Assembly (NCBI RefSeq): GCF_009469595.2
Contig: NZ_SSXV01000004.1
Location: 186,001 to 250,000 of the forward strand
From: Thauera sp. 2A1
GTDB taxonomy: Bacteria > Pseudomonadota > Gammaproteobacteria > Burkholderiales > Rhodocyclaceae
DNA: 64,000 nt
Reading direction: 5' to 3'
Shown: positions 43,724-53,722 of the stretch, in pieces
Layout: every line of letters begins with the position of its first letter
How positions within the stretch are numbered: position 1 is the stretch's first letter
Notes under the pieces: model-generated
Told to the model about the DNA's origin: nothing
Database searches by the model: none
The model's input: the letters and a program-made list of their open reading frames with translations, nothing else
Program-made: the position numbers and the translations under genes

Positions 43724-44343
43724 GCGTAGGCCCCGACGTCCAGTACATCGGGTACGCGCGTGAAGGGCGCGTCCTGGTGGGTGGTGAGCATGACCATGCC
43801 GCCAGCGTCGCAATGGTCCGACAGCGTCGCCGCAAGCTCGGCCACTGCAGCAACGTCGAGCGCGGTGAAGGGTTCGTCGAGCACCCACAGCGGCCGCCGC
43901 GCCGACAGGAACAGCCGCGCCAGACCGACGCGCCGCCGCTGGCCCTGCGACAGCACGCGCGCCGGCAGATCGAGCTGATTCTCGAGGCCGATGCGGGCGA
44001 GTGCGGTGACACAGCTCTGCTCGTCCACGTCGTCGCCGGCCGCGGCGCAGGCGAAGCGCAGGTTCTCCAGCGGTGTCAGCAGGTCGTTCAGCGCCGGCGC
44101 ATGGCCGAGGTAGAGCAGTTCGCGGTGCAGGGCCTCGCGGTCGCTACGGATGCCGACGCTGCGCCAGCGCACCTCACCCGCCTCGGGCAGCGCCAGCCCC
44201 GTCACGAGCCGCAGCAGGCTGGTCTTGCCCACGCCGTTGGGCCCCGCCACGCGCAGCAAGCCGCCCGCCTGCAGGCGCAGGGCAAGGCCGCGGAACAGCA
44301 GGCGGTCGCCCTTCAGGCAGGCGAGATCGTGGGCTTCGAGCAT
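43717..44343 (-). CDS. ccmA: Cytochrome c biogenesis ATPase CcmA
   Basis: A 208-residue ABC-transporter ATPase. Walker A is GPNGVGKTS (about 34-42), the signature LSQGQRRRVGLARL lies at about 130, and Walker B LWVLDEPFTALD at about 151. It drives release of haem-loaded CcmE. ATG at 44343 is the first codon of the ccm operon; 63 bases separate it from the gene upstream, which could read into it. Confidence 0.94.
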   Translation of the reverse strand: MLEAHDLACLKGDRLLFRGLALRLQAGGLLRVAGPNGVGKTSLLRLVTGLALPEAGEVRWRSVGIRSDREALHRELLYLGHAPALNDLLTPLENLRFACAAAGDDVDEQSCVTALARIGLENQLDLPARVLSQGQRRRVGLARLFLSARRPLWVLDEPFTALDVAAVAELAATLSDHCDAGGMVMLTTHQDAPFTRVPDVLDVGAYAC

Positions 44344-44406
44344 AGGGCCGTGATTATAGCCGGCCGCGATCGCGACTTCGCCGCAGCGGCGGCGGGATCG
44401 CGTCCC

Positions 44407-46440
44407 TCAAGCCGCGGCGCGCCCGATGTGATCCAGCGCCGGCATGAAGCGCTGGAGTTCGGCGAGCGAACGCCGCACCCCGGGCGGTGACAGCTCGGCA
44501 TAAGCGGCGAGCGCGTCGGCCGGCAGCGGGCCTGCGACGCGGTCCAGGTCGCTGAAGCGCAAACCCTGGCGGACCAGGTGGGCGATGCAGGTGTGGCGCA
44601 GCGCGCCCGGCGTGACCGCGGCCGGGTTATCCAGCCCCGCGTCGTGCGCGGCGCACAGCAGTCTGCGCTGCAGCTCTTCATCCGCGCCCGGCACCAGCAC
44701 GACGCCGTCGCCCGTGCGCTGAATGGCGGCTTGCAGCCTGCTGAAAAGCGCCGCGGGGACGGGAAGCTCGCGTGCGGCAGCGCCGCCGAGGTGCACGCTG
44801 CCGCCAGCCGCGTCCACGTCGGTGGCCGACAGGCTGCGCGCCTCGTCCAGCGTGGCGCCGCACAGCAACAGGCCCGCCCATGCCACGTCGTCCACATGCA
44901 GGTTGGCCAGCAATGCAGCCAGCTCCTCCTGGGACAGCTCGCGCTCCAGCGCGGTCGGCGCGGCGAGCCGCGGCGCCCCGGCTGCCGGAATCCGCGGCGC
45001 AAGGCCGGCCGCGACGGCCGGCGGAGTGGACTCGCGCCCGACGGCGATCCACGGCTGCGGCACGATCACCGGTGCCATCGAAGGTCGCGGCGGCCGGTTG
45101 AACAGCTCGGTGAGCCCCATGGCGAGCAGGGCGAGTCCGACCGCCACGGCAAGGCTGATCCCGGCGTCGCGCGCATAGTCCGGCCGGTAGGCGCGGAGCG
45201 GCGCGGTAGCCGCCTCGATGACCTGTACCGAGGGCATGCGCGAGCGCTCGCTGGCCTCGGTGCGCAGCAATCGTTCGGACAGCGTACTGCGGCTGGCCTC
45301 GAGTTGCGCCAGCTCTTCCTGCATCGACTTGAAAGTGCTGAAACTGCGCGAGAAGGCATGCACTGCCCCACGGTCGCGCGCGAGCTGCGCCTGCAGGGTC
45401 TGCTGCTCCTCGCGTGCGGTGGCGAGTTCCTCCTCGGCCTCGGTGAGCGACACCTGCCCGGCCGTCGCCCGGGTCTCGCCGATCTGGGCCTCGACCTCGG
45501 CCAGACGCGAACGCAGCCGACGCGCCTCGGGATCCATGTCCATGAACTGCGGCGTATGCGTGCGCGCGATCTCGCCCAGCGATTCGCGCAACTGCGAAGC
45601 ACGCGACTCCAGGCCCGCCAGCGTCGGGTTGTCGCGCGCGCGCACCACCGGCTTGCCGGCGGCGATGGATTCGCGCAGGGAACGCACCCGGCCCTCGGCT
45701 TTGGCGAGCTTCTCGTTGGCCTGGTTCAGCGAGGCGGCAAGCCCCTTCACCCGCGCCAGCACCTGGTTCTCGTCGCGCTCGCCGGAAACGATGTCATTGG
45801 CCTGGCGGAAATCCTCCAGCGCCTTGCGCCTGTCCTCGAGGCGGCGGTTGAGGTCGGACAGTTCCTGTCGCAGCGCATCGATCTCGCCGCCCGAAGCGCT
45901 CGCATAGCTGTCGAGCAGACGACTCGAGTAGGCCTCGATCAAGGCATTGAGCACCGCGGCGAGATGCTCGGGATACGGGCCGGTCGCCGCCAGGCTGATG
46001 ATGTTGCTGTCCGGCACCGGCTCCACGCTGAGCGCCGCCTGCACCGCCTGGGCCGGCTCGACGCCGAATTCGTGCAGCTCGACGCCCTGCCGGCGCAGCG
46101 CGGCAAGTGCCGCTTCGATCACCGGCCGGCTCGACAGCACGCCGGCCTCGGCCTGCAGGCTGGCGGACGCGGCGTCGGTCACGGTGGTCGACACCGTCGC
46201 CCGCTCACCGGCCGTGCCCGGCAGATCGGCAACGATGCCGGCAGGCTTGACGGCGATGCGTGCCTGGGCGCGGTATTCGGGCGTGCGCAGGAAAGTGTAG
46301 GCCAGGCCCAGGAGCAGGACCGGCAGCAGCACCAGAATGAACACGCGCAGCCGCCTGCGGTTGCCGCGTGCGGCGATGTCCTCGGGGCGCTCCGCGTCGA
46401 CCACGGCTGCGGGTCGGAGCAAGGTCCTGAAGTCCGGCAT
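44407..46440 (-). CDS. Wzz/GumC-type chain-length protein fused to a degenerate tyrosine-recombinase domain
   Basis: A 677-residue inner-membrane protein. Residues about 28-50 and 428-448 are membrane helices enclosing a periplasmic Wzz/GumC region with a long coiled coil (about 170-410), as in polysaccharide co-polymerases. After a linker, residues about 505-670 match a tyrosine-recombinase core: LSQEELAALLANL, a GALRHTCIAHLVRQG box and AAYAELSPPG with the terminal Tyr. The first catalytic Arg, the His before LRH and the later GH His are replaced, so recombination is unlikely. ATG at 46440 follows GAGGAG. No other polysaccharide genes are adjacent. Confidence 0.75.
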   Translation of the reverse strand: MPDFRTLLRPAAVVDAERPEDIAARGNRRRLRVFILVLLPVLLLGLAYTFLRTPEYRAQARIAVKPAGIVADLPGTAGERATVSTTVTDAASASLQAEAGVLSSRPVIEAALAALRRQGVELHEFGVEPAQAVQAALSVEPVPDSNIISLAATGPYPEHLAAVLNALIEAYSSRLLDSYASASGGEIDALRQELSDLNRRLEDRRKALEDFRQANDIVSGERDENQVLARVKGLAASLNQANEKLAKAEGRVRSLRESIAAGKPVVRARDNPTLAGLESRASQLRESLGEIARTHTPQFMDMDPEARRLRSRLAEVEAQIGETRATAGQVSLTEAEEELATAREEQQTLQAQLARDRGAVHAFSRSFSTFKSMQEELAQLEASRSTLSERLLRTEASERSRMPSVQVIEAATAPLRAYRPDYARDAGISLAVAVGLALLAMGLTELFNRPPRPSMAPVIVPQPWIAVGRESTPPAVAAGLAPRIPAAGAPRLAAPTALERELSQEELAALLANLHVDDVAWAGLLLCGATLDEARSLSATDVDAAGGSVHLGGAAARELPVPAALFSRLQAAIQRTGDGVVLVPGADEELQRRLLCAAHDAGLDNPAAVTPGALRHTCIAHLVRQGLRFSDLDRVAGPLPADALAAYAELSPPGVRRSLAELQRFMPALDHIGRAAA

Positions 46441-46541
46441 GGGCAACTCCTCGACGTTTCCCCGCGCTCGCACGCGACGAACACCAGGGAAGGCCCGCGG
46501 CCGCACTGCCGGCCTCAGGCTTTCCCCGTATGCGGAGAAGC

Positions 46542-47165
46542 TTACTGCGCCTTCGGCGGTTGCGGATGCATCACTTCAGGCACCACGCCGCCATGGTCGG
46601 CACCGATGTCCTGCGCAATCGGCGGCAACTGGTGGGCGATGCCCTTGTGGCAGTCGATGCAGGTCTGGCCCGCGGCGAGGCCCGTCTGGTGCATCTGGTT
46701 GGAGCGACGACCCTGCACCGAGTAATCGAAGTACTCGTAGTTGTGGCAGTTGCGGCACTCCTGCGAGTTGTTCGCCTTCATGCGACGCCACTCGTTCTGC
46801 GCCAGGCGGATGCGCTCGGCCTGGAACTTCTCCGGCGTGTTGATGGTGCCCATGACCTTGCCGTAGACCTCCTTCGAAGCCTGGATCTTGCGGATCATCT
46901 TGGGCACCCACTCCTTGGGCACGTGGCAGTCCGGGCAGGTCGCGCGCACACCGGTGCGGTTCTGGTAGTGGATGGTGTTGCGGTATTCCTTGAAGACGTT
47001 CTCCTCCATCTCGTGGCAGGAAATGCAGAACTTCTCCCTGTTCGTCATTTCCAGGGCCCAGTTGAAGCCGCCCCAGAAGACGATGCCCGCGGCGAACAGG
47101 ATGGCGATCGCGCTCCAGCCCGCACCGCGGATCTTCTGCATCAGGGTCTTGTTGTTGTCGCTCAT
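46542..47165 (-). CDS. napC: NapC tetrahaem quinol dehydrogenase
   Basis: A 207-residue membrane-anchored cytochrome c that passes electrons from quinol to NapAB. One N-terminal helix (about 16-36) is followed by four haem motifs: CISCH, CPDCH, CRNCH and CIDCH. Length and layout are those of NapC/NirT. It is last in napFDAGHBC, 26 bases after napB. Haem attachment depends on the neighbouring ccm genes. Confidence 0.95.
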   Translation of the reverse strand: MSDNNKTLMQKIRGAGWSAIAILFAAGIVFWGGFNWALEMTNREKFCISCHEMEENVFKEYRNTIHYQNRTGVRATCPDCHVPKEWVPKMIRKIQASKEVYGKVMGTINTPEKFQAERIRLAQNEWRRMKANNSQECRNCHNYEYFDYSVQGRRSNQMHQTGLAAGQTCIDCHKGIAHQLPPIAQDIGADHGGVVPEVMHPQPPKAQ

Positions 47166-47191
47166 GGTTTATCCCCGATCTCGTCGCTGGC

Positions 47192-47644
47192 CTAGCGCAG
47201 CCCTTCCGCGCGCTGGAACTGGTTGCCCACCAGGGGTTTGGCGTCGGTCTGCGGCACGTGACACTGCATGCAGAAGTAGCGCCGCGGCGAGACGTTGGAC
47301 AGTTCGCCACCGTCGCGGTCCTTGAAGTGCGTCAGGCTGACCTTGGTCGCGCCGGTCTCCTTGTAGCGGCTCCAGGCGTGGCAATCCATGCATTTGTTGA
47401 AGTTCTTGGTGACTTCGTAGCCTTCGACCTTGTGCGGGATCAGCGGCGGCTGCTGCACGTAGTCGCGCTGGATCGGCGCCTGATCGGGAATCGGCTTGAA
47501 GCCGCCAGGTGCGGCTTCCGGCGCGGAAACATCGCTGCCGCGGATGCTCTTGACGGCCTGCGCACTGGCGGACGGCGGCAGCGCAGCGGCAAGCCCGAGC
47601 GCGGCCACGAACGCAAGCACGAGTTTACGGGTGGGTTTTTTCAT
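47192..47644 (-). CDS. napB: NapB dihaem subunit of periplasmic nitrate reductase
   Basis: A 150-residue periplasmic cytochrome c with a signal peptide (about 1-29, ending ASAQA) and two haem motifs (CMDCH and CMQCH). It relays electrons from NapC to the catalytic subunit NapA. Its ATG overlaps the napH stop (ATGA). The upstream in-frame extension is a read-through shadow. Confidence 0.94.
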   Translation of the reverse strand: MKKPTRKLVLAFVAALGLAAALPPSASAQAVKSIRGSDVSAPEAAPGGFKPIPDQAPIQRDYVQQPPLIPHKVEGYEVTKNFNKCMDCHAWSRYKETGATKVSLTHFKDRDGGELSNVSPRRYFCMQCHVPQTDAKPLVGNQFQRAEGLR

Positions 47645-48573
47645 GACTCGCTCCTGTTGAATCGGGTCGTAATACGGAAAACATCCTTGCCGCAGACATC
47701 GACGCAACGGCCGCAACTCGTGCAGTCGCCATCGAGGATCAGCGGATGGTCCTGGCCGACGCCCTTCAGCGCCGGACGGATGACCTGGGGTTCGGGACAC
47801 ACCGCGAAGCAGTCCATGCAGTCGTTGCAGGCCGAACGTCGGTCGGCCGACACGCGCACCAGCGTGACGCGCCCAAGCAAGCCGTAGAAGGCGCCCTGCG
47901 GGCACAGGTGTCCGCACCAGCCGCGGGGCGCGATGAGCAGGTCGTACAGGAAAATGCCGCCGACGATGCCCCACGCCAGGCCGAAGCCGAAGATCAGTGC
48001 GCGATGCAGCATGGACACCGGGTTGACCCACTCCCAGGCCAGCGAACCGGTCGCCGCTGCCGCCACCAGCACGAAGCCCAGCAGCCAGTAGCGCGTGCTG
48101 CCCGCGGGCACCTTGCCGCCCTTCAAGCCCACGCGCCGCCGCAGCCAGGCCGCGGCATCGGTGACCATGTTCACCGGGCACACCCAGGAGCAGAACAGCC
48201 GGCCGCCGAACAGCAGGTAGAAGGCCAGCACGATGCCGCCGCCGAGCAGCGCCTCGCGATAGGGCCAGTGACCGGCGGCAAGCTGCTGCGCCAGCAGGAA
48301 GGGGTCGGTGAGGGGCAACACACCCAGCGTCAGGCTGGAGGACAGGTTGCCCTTCACGATCCACAGGCCGAACCAGGGGCCGGCCAGGAACAGCGCGAGG
48401 ATGCCGAGCTGGGACAGGCGGCGCAGCAGCAGCCACTTGTGCGCCCGCAGCCAGCCCTTGGCCGCGATCGCCTCGCGCCCGGGCCTCGCCGCCACGCCGC
48501 GCCGCGCCGCACCGCGCACGCTGGTGGGCGGCAGCTTGCGCCCGCCTTCGCCGACGGTGCCCTGGGCGCTCAT
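47641..48573 (-). CDS. napH: NapH membrane iron-sulfur quinol oxidase subunit
   Basis: A 310-residue membrane protein with four hydrophobic helices, two CxxxCP motifs (FCSWVCP and WCGHLCP) and two C-terminal [4Fe-4S] motifs ([13 protein letters not shown] and [11 protein letters not shown]). With NapG it forms an alternative quinol route to Nap. The ATG at 48573 overlaps the napG stop (ATGA) and was preferred to ATG 48582. Confidence 0.93.
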   Translation of the reverse strand: MSAQGTVGEGGRKLPPTSVRGAARRGVAARPGREAIAAKGWLRAHKWLLLRRLSQLGILALFLAGPWFGLWIVKGNLSSSLTLGVLPLTDPFLLAQQLAAGHWPYREALLGGGIVLAFYLLFGGRLFCSWVCPVNMVTDAAAWLRRRVGLKGGKVPAGSTRYWLLGFVLVAAAATGSLAWEWVNPVSMLHRALIFGFGLAWGIVGGIFLYDLLIAPRGWCGHLCPQGAFYGLLGRVTLVRVSADRRSACNDCMDCFAVCPEPQVIRPALKGVGQDHPLILDGDCTSCGRCVDVCGKDVFRITTRFNRSES

Positions 48574-49466
48574 GGCTTCCATCCGGAATCGACGCCGCCC
48601 GGCCGGAACGGAGGCTTGTAGTCGGGAACCGCCCCCTCGCCGGCGGCTGGCCCCTCGCCCGGAGCGACTCGGGTGTCGCCATAGGCCTTGCCTTCCAGGC
48701 CGCGCACCGGCAGCTCCACCTGCTTGCCGATGAGCGACTCACCGGCAGCCTTCTTCTCTTCCCAGCCGCGCAGGTAGTGCTCGGCCTTGGAGCCCTGGGC
48801 GAGCTTGATCGGCAACACCTTGATCGCCGCCTCGCCCGGCAGCACGCAGGATTTCTCGCACTTGCCGCAGCCGGTGCAGTACTCGGAATGCACCGTCGGC
48901 AGCAGCATCGCATGGCGGTCGGAGCGCGGATTGTGGATGCGCTCCAGGGTGATCGCCTTGTCGATCACCGGGCACACGCGGTAGCAGACATCGCAGCGCA
49001 AGCCGAGAAAATTGAGGCAGTTCTCCTGGTCGATCAGCACCGCGAGGCCCATCTTCGCCTTGCCGATCTCCTTCAGGCCATGGTCCAGCGCGCCGGTGGG
49101 GCAGGCGGCGACGCACGGGATGTCGTCGCACATCTCGCATGCGATCTTGCGCGCCTCGAAATAGGGTGTGCCGGTGGCAACGCCGTCACCCAGCCGGGCC
49201 AGCTTCAGGGTGTCGTAGGGGCAGTCGCGCACGCACAGCCCGCAGCGCACGCAGGCGGCAAGGAAATCGGCTTCCGCCAGCGCGCCCGGCGGCCGGATGG
49301 CCGTTGCCGGCAGGGCCGACGCCTGGCGCGCATACAGTCCGGCGCCCAGCGCGAGCAGGCCCGCGCCGCCCGCGACACCGGCCGCATCCTTGAGGAAGCG
49401 GCGGCGCGAAGACGGCACCGCGCTCGACTGCGCGCTGGCCTGGCTGGATGTGTGGTGGTCGCTCAT
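48570..49466 (-). CDS. napG: NapG periplasmic ferredoxin
   Basis: A 298-residue protein with a twin-arginine signal (SSRRRFLKD near residue 20) and four [4Fe-4S] motifs: [35 protein letters not shown] and [11 protein letters not shown]. It transfers electrons from NapH. ATG at 49466 gives the proper Tat N terminus; the eight earlier codons were discarded. A gap of about 126 bases with a hairpin separates it from napA. Confidence 0.94.
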   Translation of the reverse strand: MSDHHTSSQASAQSSAVPSSRRRFLKDAAGVAGGAGLLALGAGLYARQASALPATAIRPPGALAEADFLAACVRCGLCVRDCPYDTLKLARLGDGVATGTPYFEARKIACEMCDDIPCVAACPTGALDHGLKEIGKAKMGLAVLIDQENCLNFLGLRCDVCYRVCPVIDKAITLERIHNPRSDRHAMLLPTVHSEYCTGCGKCEKSCVLPGEAAIKVLPIKLAQGSKAEHYLRGWEEKKAAGESLIGKQVELPVRGLEGKAYGDTRVAPGEGPAAGEGAVPDYKPPFRPGGVDSGWKP

Positions 49467-49502
49467 GATCCCTTCCCGGGCACGGCACAACGTCGCGCTC
49501 GC

Positions 49503-49523
49503 GCCCGTCCGTGGCGGACGGGC
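49503..49523 (-). other. Hairpin between napA and napG
   Basis: GCCCGTCCG (49503-49511) pairs perfectly with CGGACGGGC (49515-49523) around TGG. There is no U-tract, so an mRNA-stabilising or processing structure setting napA against napG levels is more likely than a terminator. Confidence 0.5.
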
Positions 49524-49592
49524 CGACGAGGCGGCGTCTTGCCCGGCAGGCGACCGCTCACGCAGCCGCCCGCCTCATGCCTCGTCGCTTCC

Positions 49593-52139
49593 TCAGACCT
49601 TGGTCACCTTCACCGCGCACTTCTTGTAGTCGGTTTCCTTCGAGATGGGGCAGGTGGCGTCCAGCGTGAGCTTGTTCACCAACCGGCCCTCGTCGAAGAA
49701 GGGTATGAAGATCAAGCCCACCGGCGGCTTGTTGCGGCCGCGCGTCTCCAGCCGGGCGACGATCTCGCCGCGACGCGAGGCGACCTTCACCGTCATGCCG
49801 CGCTGCAGGCCGCGCTTGGTGGCATCGTCCGGATGCATGAAGATCTGTGCCTCGGGCACCGCCTTGTGCAGCTCGGGCACGCGGCGCGTCATCGAGCCGG
49901 TGTGCCAGTGCTCCAGCACGCGGCCGGTGCACAGCCACATGTCGAACTCGGCGTCGGGCTTCTCGGGAGGATCCTGGTAGGGCAGCGCGAACACCACCGC
50001 CTTGTTGTCCTTGTGGCCGTAGAACTTCACGCCCTCGCCGGTCTTCACGTACGGGTCGTAGCCCTCGCGGAAGCGCCACAGGGTTTCCTTGCCTTCCACC
50101 ACCGGCCAGCGCAGGCCGCGCGCCTTGTGGTACATGTCGAAGTCTGCGAGGTCATGGCCGTGGCCGCGGCCGAACATCGCGTATTCCTCGAACAGGCCCT
50201 TCTGCAGGTAGAAGCCGAGTGCCTTCGACTCGTCGTTCATGTAGCCCTTGATGGCATGCCCGTTCGCCTTCTCGACGTCGGTGAGCGGGAACCTGTTCAC
50301 CTGGCCATTGGCGTACAGCACGTCGAACAAGGTCTTGCCCTTGTACTCCGGCTTCTTCGCGATGAGTTCGGCCGGCCACACTTCCTCGACCTTGAAGCGC
50401 TTGGAGAACTCCATGTACTGCCACAGGTCGGACTTGGCCTCGCCCGGCGCGGACACCTGCTGGCGCCAGAACTGGGTACGGCGCTCGGCGTTGCCGAAGG
50501 CGCCTTCCTTCTCGGTCCACATCGCGCTCGGCAGGATCAGGTCGGCCGACAGCGCCGACACGGTCGGGTACACGTCCGACACGACGACGAAGGCTTCCGG
50601 ATTGCGCCAGCCCGGGTAGACCTCGCCATTGACGTTGGGACCCGCCTGCATGTTGTTGGTGGTGGTGGTCCAGTAGCACTTGATCTTGCCGTCCTTCAGC
50701 GCGCGGCTCTGCGCCACCGCATGCAGGCCGACCTTGGCCGGGATGGTCCCTTCGGGCAGCTTCCAGATCTCCTCGGTATGGGCGCGGTGCACCGGGTTGG
50801 TGACGACCATGTCGGCCGGCAGGCGGTGCGAGAAGGTGCCGACTTCGCGCGCCGTGCCGCAGGCCGAAGGCTGGCCGGTGAGCGAGAACGGGCTGTTGCC
50901 CGGTTCGCTGATCTTGCCCACCAGCAGGTGGACGTTGTAGATCATGTTGTTCACCCAGGTGCCGCGGGTGTGCTGGTTGAAGCCCATGGTCCAGAACGAC
51001 ACCACCTTGCGGTTGGGGTCGGCATAGACCTCGGCCAGCCGCTTGAGCTTGTCCACCGGAACGCCGGACAGCTTGGAGGTGTATTCGGCAGTGTAGGTGG
51101 AGACGAACTTGGCGAACTCGTCGAAGCTGATGTCCTTGGCGGCGCCGGTGTCGCCCTTGGGCTTGCCCTCGGCGTCCGGATAGCCATTGTTGGTGGCCTT
51201 GGCCTCCAGCACATGGTTGGGACGCAGGCCGAAGCCGATGTCGGTCTCGCCCATCTTGAACTTGACGTTGCGATTGACGAAAGCGGTGTTGACCCGCTTG
51301 GTCTGGATGATGTGGTTGCAGATGTAGTTGAGGATCGCCAGGTCGGTCTGCGGCACGAAGATCATCGGGTTGTCGGCGAGCTCGTAGGAGCGGTGCTCGA
51401 AAGTCGACAGCACGTGAACTTCGGTGCCCTCCTTGGACAGGCGCCGGTCGGTAATGCGGCTCCACAGGATGGGGTGCATCTCGGCCATGTTCGAGCCCCA
51501 CAACACGAAGGTGTCGGTGTTCTCGATGTCGTCGTAGCAGCCCATCGGCTCGTCGATGCCGAAGGTGCGCATGAAGCCCGCCACCGCGGAGGCCATGCAG
51601 TGGCGCGCATTGGGGTCGAGGTTGTTGGTGCGGAAGCCGGCCTTGTACAGCTTGGAGGCGGCGTAGCCTTCCCAGATCGTCCATTGGCCGGAGCCGAACA
51701 TCGCGATCGAATCCGGTCCGGTGGCCTTGATCGCGGCCTTCCACTTCTCGGCCATGATGTCGAACGCCTGGTTCCAGGTGATGGGCGTGAACTCGCCGTT
51801 CTTGTCGTACTTGCCGTTCTTCATGCGCAGCAGCGGCTTGGTGAGGCGGTCGTCGCCGTACATGATCTTGGACAGGAAGTAGCCCTTGATGCAGTTCAGG
51901 CCGCGGTTGACGGGCGAATCGGGATCGCCCTGGGTGGCCACCACGCGCCCGTTCTGCACGCCGACGAGCACCGAGCAGCCGGTGCCGCAGAAGCGGCAGG
52001 CGGCCTTGTCCCAGCGCACCTTGGTCCCGTCCGGCCCTTTGGTCTGCGCCTCGGCGACCACCGGGATGCCGATGCCGGCGGTCGCCGCTGCGGCAGCGAT
52101 CGCGTTGGTCTTGATGAATTCGCGTCGATCCATGGTCAT
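49593..52139 (-). CDS. napA: NapA catalytic subunit of periplasmic nitrate reductase
   Basis: An 848-residue molybdopterin (bis-MGD) enzyme that reduces nitrate to nitrite in the periplasm. It has a Tat signal ([10 protein letters not shown]), the [4Fe-4S] motif [13 protein letters not shown] then CIKG, and the Mo-ligand Cys in ARHCMASAV near residue 180. Length is normal for proteobacterial NapA. The ATG at 52139 follows GGAGG and was preferred over the one at 52133. It begins one base after napD's stop. Confidence 0.97.
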   Translation of the reverse strand: MTMDRREFIKTNAIAAAAATAGIGIPVVAEAQTKGPDGTKVRWDKAACRFCGTGCSVLVGVQNGRVVATQGDPDSPVNRGLNCIKGYFLSKIMYGDDRLTKPLLRMKNGKYDKNGEFTPITWNQAFDIMAEKWKAAIKATGPDSIAMFGSGQWTIWEGYAASKLYKAGFRTNNLDPNARHCMASAVAGFMRTFGIDEPMGCYDDIENTDTFVLWGSNMAEMHPILWSRITDRRLSKEGTEVHVLSTFEHRSYELADNPMIFVPQTDLAILNYICNHIIQTKRVNTAFVNRNVKFKMGETDIGFGLRPNHVLEAKATNNGYPDAEGKPKGDTGAAKDISFDEFAKFVSTYTAEYTSKLSGVPVDKLKRLAEVYADPNRKVVSFWTMGFNQHTRGTWVNNMIYNVHLLVGKISEPGNSPFSLTGQPSACGTAREVGTFSHRLPADMVVTNPVHRAHTEEIWKLPEGTIPAKVGLHAVAQSRALKDGKIKCYWTTTTNNMQAGPNVNGEVYPGWRNPEAFVVVSDVYPTVSALSADLILPSAMWTEKEGAFGNAERRTQFWRQQVSAPGEAKSDLWQYMEFSKRFKVEEVWPAELIAKKPEYKGKTLFDVLYANGQVNRFPLTDVEKANGHAIKGYMNDESKALGFYLQKGLFEEYAMFGRGHGHDLADFDMYHKARGLRWPVVEGKETLWRFREGYDPYVKTGEGVKFYGHKDNKAVVFALPYQDPPEKPDAEFDMWLCTGRVLEHWHTGSMTRRVPELHKAVPEAQIFMHPDDATKRGLQRGMTVKVASRRGEIVARLETRGRNKPPVGLIFIPFFDEGRLVNKLTLDATCPISKETDYKKCAVKVTKV

Positions 52140-52140
52140 T

Positions 52141-52395
52141 TCATGCCTCCAGATGTTCGAGACCTTCGTCGGTGTATTCGTAGGCGAGCGTCACGCCGTG
52201 GACTTTCGGTGCCATGTTTACGGCCACGATGGAATCGGCGACCGACCAGCCCTCACCGTCTTCCACGGTGACGATGATCTTGCCGGTCTCGGCCGACGCT
52301 CCATGCAGCTCGACGCCCGGAATGCGGCGCAGGGCCTCCTGCACCTCGGGGAAATCGCGCGGCATCGCCCGCACGACCAGACTTGCGATCTTCAT
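52141..52395 (-). CDS. napD: NapD maturation chaperone
   Basis: An 84-residue ferredoxin-fold chaperone that binds the NapA twin-arginine signal and delays export until the molybdenum cofactor is in place. The [14 protein letters not shown] start and the [10 protein letters not shown] strand are characteristic. The ATG at 52395 overlaps the napF stop (ATGA), and the stop nearly touches napA. Confidence 0.93.
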   Translation of the reverse strand: MKIASLVVRAMPRDFPEVQEALRRIPGVELHGASAETGKIIVTVEDGEGWSVADSIVAVNMAPKVHGVTLAYEYTDEGLEHLEA

Positions 52396-52922
52396 TGCTT
52401 GACCTCCGTGAGGGCGTTCGTTTCGCGCGGATCCATGGGCGCGATCGCAATCGTGCGCACCGGGCAGGGTCCGAAGCAGGCGCCGCAGCCATTGCAGGCA
52501 TCGATTTCCAGCGCCGGCAGCGCAACACCGCCGAGCCGTGGCCGGAAGCGGATGGCGCCGGTCGGGCAGGCCTCGCCGCAGATGCGGCACTCGACCCCCT
52601 GTGCAGCCAGGCAGGCATCGCCGATGCGCGCGCGCAACGGCCACGGCGCTGCGTCGTCGTCAGTGCGGAACAGCGCGCGGGGTTCGCAGCGGCTCAGGCA
52701 CTCGCCGCAGAAAGTGCATTCGCCGCGACTGAAGTCGACCGCAGGGTAACCCCCGTCGGCGCGCACCAGGATGTGCGTGGGGCAGTGATCGATGCAGGCA
52801 TTGCAGCGCGTGCAGCGCGCAGTGAAGTCGACCTCGTCCCGCGCCCATGGCGGACGCTGGGCGGCGGCCGCGTTCACGCGTCCGCGCAAGAAACCACGAC
52901 GCGACAATGAGGCAGCGTCCAC
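52392..52922 (-). CDS. napF: NapF cytoplasmic ferredoxin
   Basis: A 176-residue iron-sulfur protein with four Cys clusters (CTRCNACIDHCP, CTFCGECLSRC, CRICGEACP, CNGCGACFGPCP), needed for assembly of NapA's cluster. I chose GTG at 52922 (reading VDAASLSRRGFLRGR), eight bases after GGAG, because it matches the family N terminus; ATG at 52979 would add residues that overlap the FNR box. It is the first gene of napFDAGHBC. Confidence 0.9.
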   Translation of the reverse strand: MDAASLSRRGFLRGRVNAAAAQRPPWARDEVDFTARCTRCNACIDHCPTHILVRADGGYPAVDFSRGECTFCGECLSRCEPRALFRTDDDAAPWPLRARIGDACLAAQGVECRICGEACPTGAIRFRPRLGGVALPALEIDACNGCGACFGPCPVRTIAIAPMDPRETNALTEVKQ

Positions 52923-52978
52923 GACAAGCTCCAGGCAATCGACAGGGACGATTGAAAGCCATAACGCGAACGCGGCCA

Positions 52979-52992
52979 TTGATTCCCATCAA
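52979..52992 (-). promoter_or_regulatory. FNR/DNR box upstream of napF
   Basis: TTGAT-TCCC-ATCAA matches the FNR-family consensus TTGATnnnnATCAA exactly. Its centre is about 63 bases before the GTG start, a position that can place it near -41.5. The DNR-type protein encoded nearby carries the E-SR recognition helix for this sequence. Confidence 0.75.
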
Positions 52993-53074
52993 GACTGCGC
53001 CCGCAACATGGGTTATTTCACGCGAAATTCGTTGCATGCACCGGCGCGCCCTTCGCCGCCGCGCCGCGTGCGGA

Positions 53075-53722
53075 TCAACCGCGCAGATGCTCCACTGCCC
53101 ACACCGCCGCCTCGACCCGCGAGCGCAGCTCGAGCTTGCGCAGGATATGCTTGACGTGCACCTTCACCGTGCCCTCGGCGATGTCGAGTTCCCGTCCGAT
53201 GAGCTTGTTCGACAGGCCGGCGGCGATCTTCTCCAGGATGCGCGCTTCCTGCTCGGTCAACCCCGCCGCCGCCGCGGTATGCGGCCGGTTGTCGCCGCGC
53301 AGCGCGGCCGCCAGCAGATGGGTGAGCTGCTCGGACACCACGATGCGGCCCGCGGCGGCATCGCGCAATGCGGCCATCATCGCCTCCGGCTCCATGTCCT
53401 TCAGCAGGTAGCCGTCGGCGCCGGCCTGCAGCGCGGCGACCAGGTCGGCGGCGCGGTCGGACACGGTGATCATGACCACCCGCGCGTCGAGCTGTGCCGC
53501 GCGCAGGCCGCGCAGCACCTCGATGCCGCCCACGTCGCGCATGTTGAGATCGAGCAGTATCAGGTCAGGCTGCAGCTCCTGCGCCAGCGCCAGCCCCTCG
53601 GCGCCGCCGGCCGCTTCGCCCACAAGGTGGAAGGCCGGAATCGTTTGCAACATCTGCGCCAGCCCCTTGCGGAAGAGGGGATGGTCATCGACGATCAGGA
53701 CGCGTTGCAGCTCATTGTTCAA
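53075..53722 (-). CDS. narL: NarL-type nitrate response regulator
   Basis: A 215-residue response regulator: receiver domain (about 5-120; phosphorylation Asp in DLILLDLNMRDVGG near residue 56) and a LuxR-type helix-turn-helix (about 150-212, LTEQEARILEKIAAGLSNKLIGREL). The start is TTG at 53722, overlapping the narX stop and nine bases after GGAG; it gives the standard 215-residue length, and the nearby ATG is out of frame. It works with NarX just upstream and likely controls nap and other nitrate genes. Confidence 0.9.
   Translation of the reverse strand: MNNELQRVLIVDDHPLFRKGLAQMLQTIPAFHLVGEAAGGAEGLALAQELQPDLILLDLNMRDVGGIEVLRGLRAAQLDARVVMITVSDRAADLVAALQAGADGYLLKDMEPEAMMAALRDAAAGRIVVSEQLTHLLAAALRGDNRPHTAAAAGLTEQEARILEKIAAGLSNKLIGRELDIAEGTVKVHVKHILRKLELRSRVEAAVWAVEHLRG

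Noticed and set aside
48777..52271. 1164-codon plus-strand open frame opposite napA and napG
   Set aside because: Antisense to well-defined nap genes; His/Asp/Glu/Arg/Gly-rich reading typical of the complementary strand of GC-rich coding DNA.
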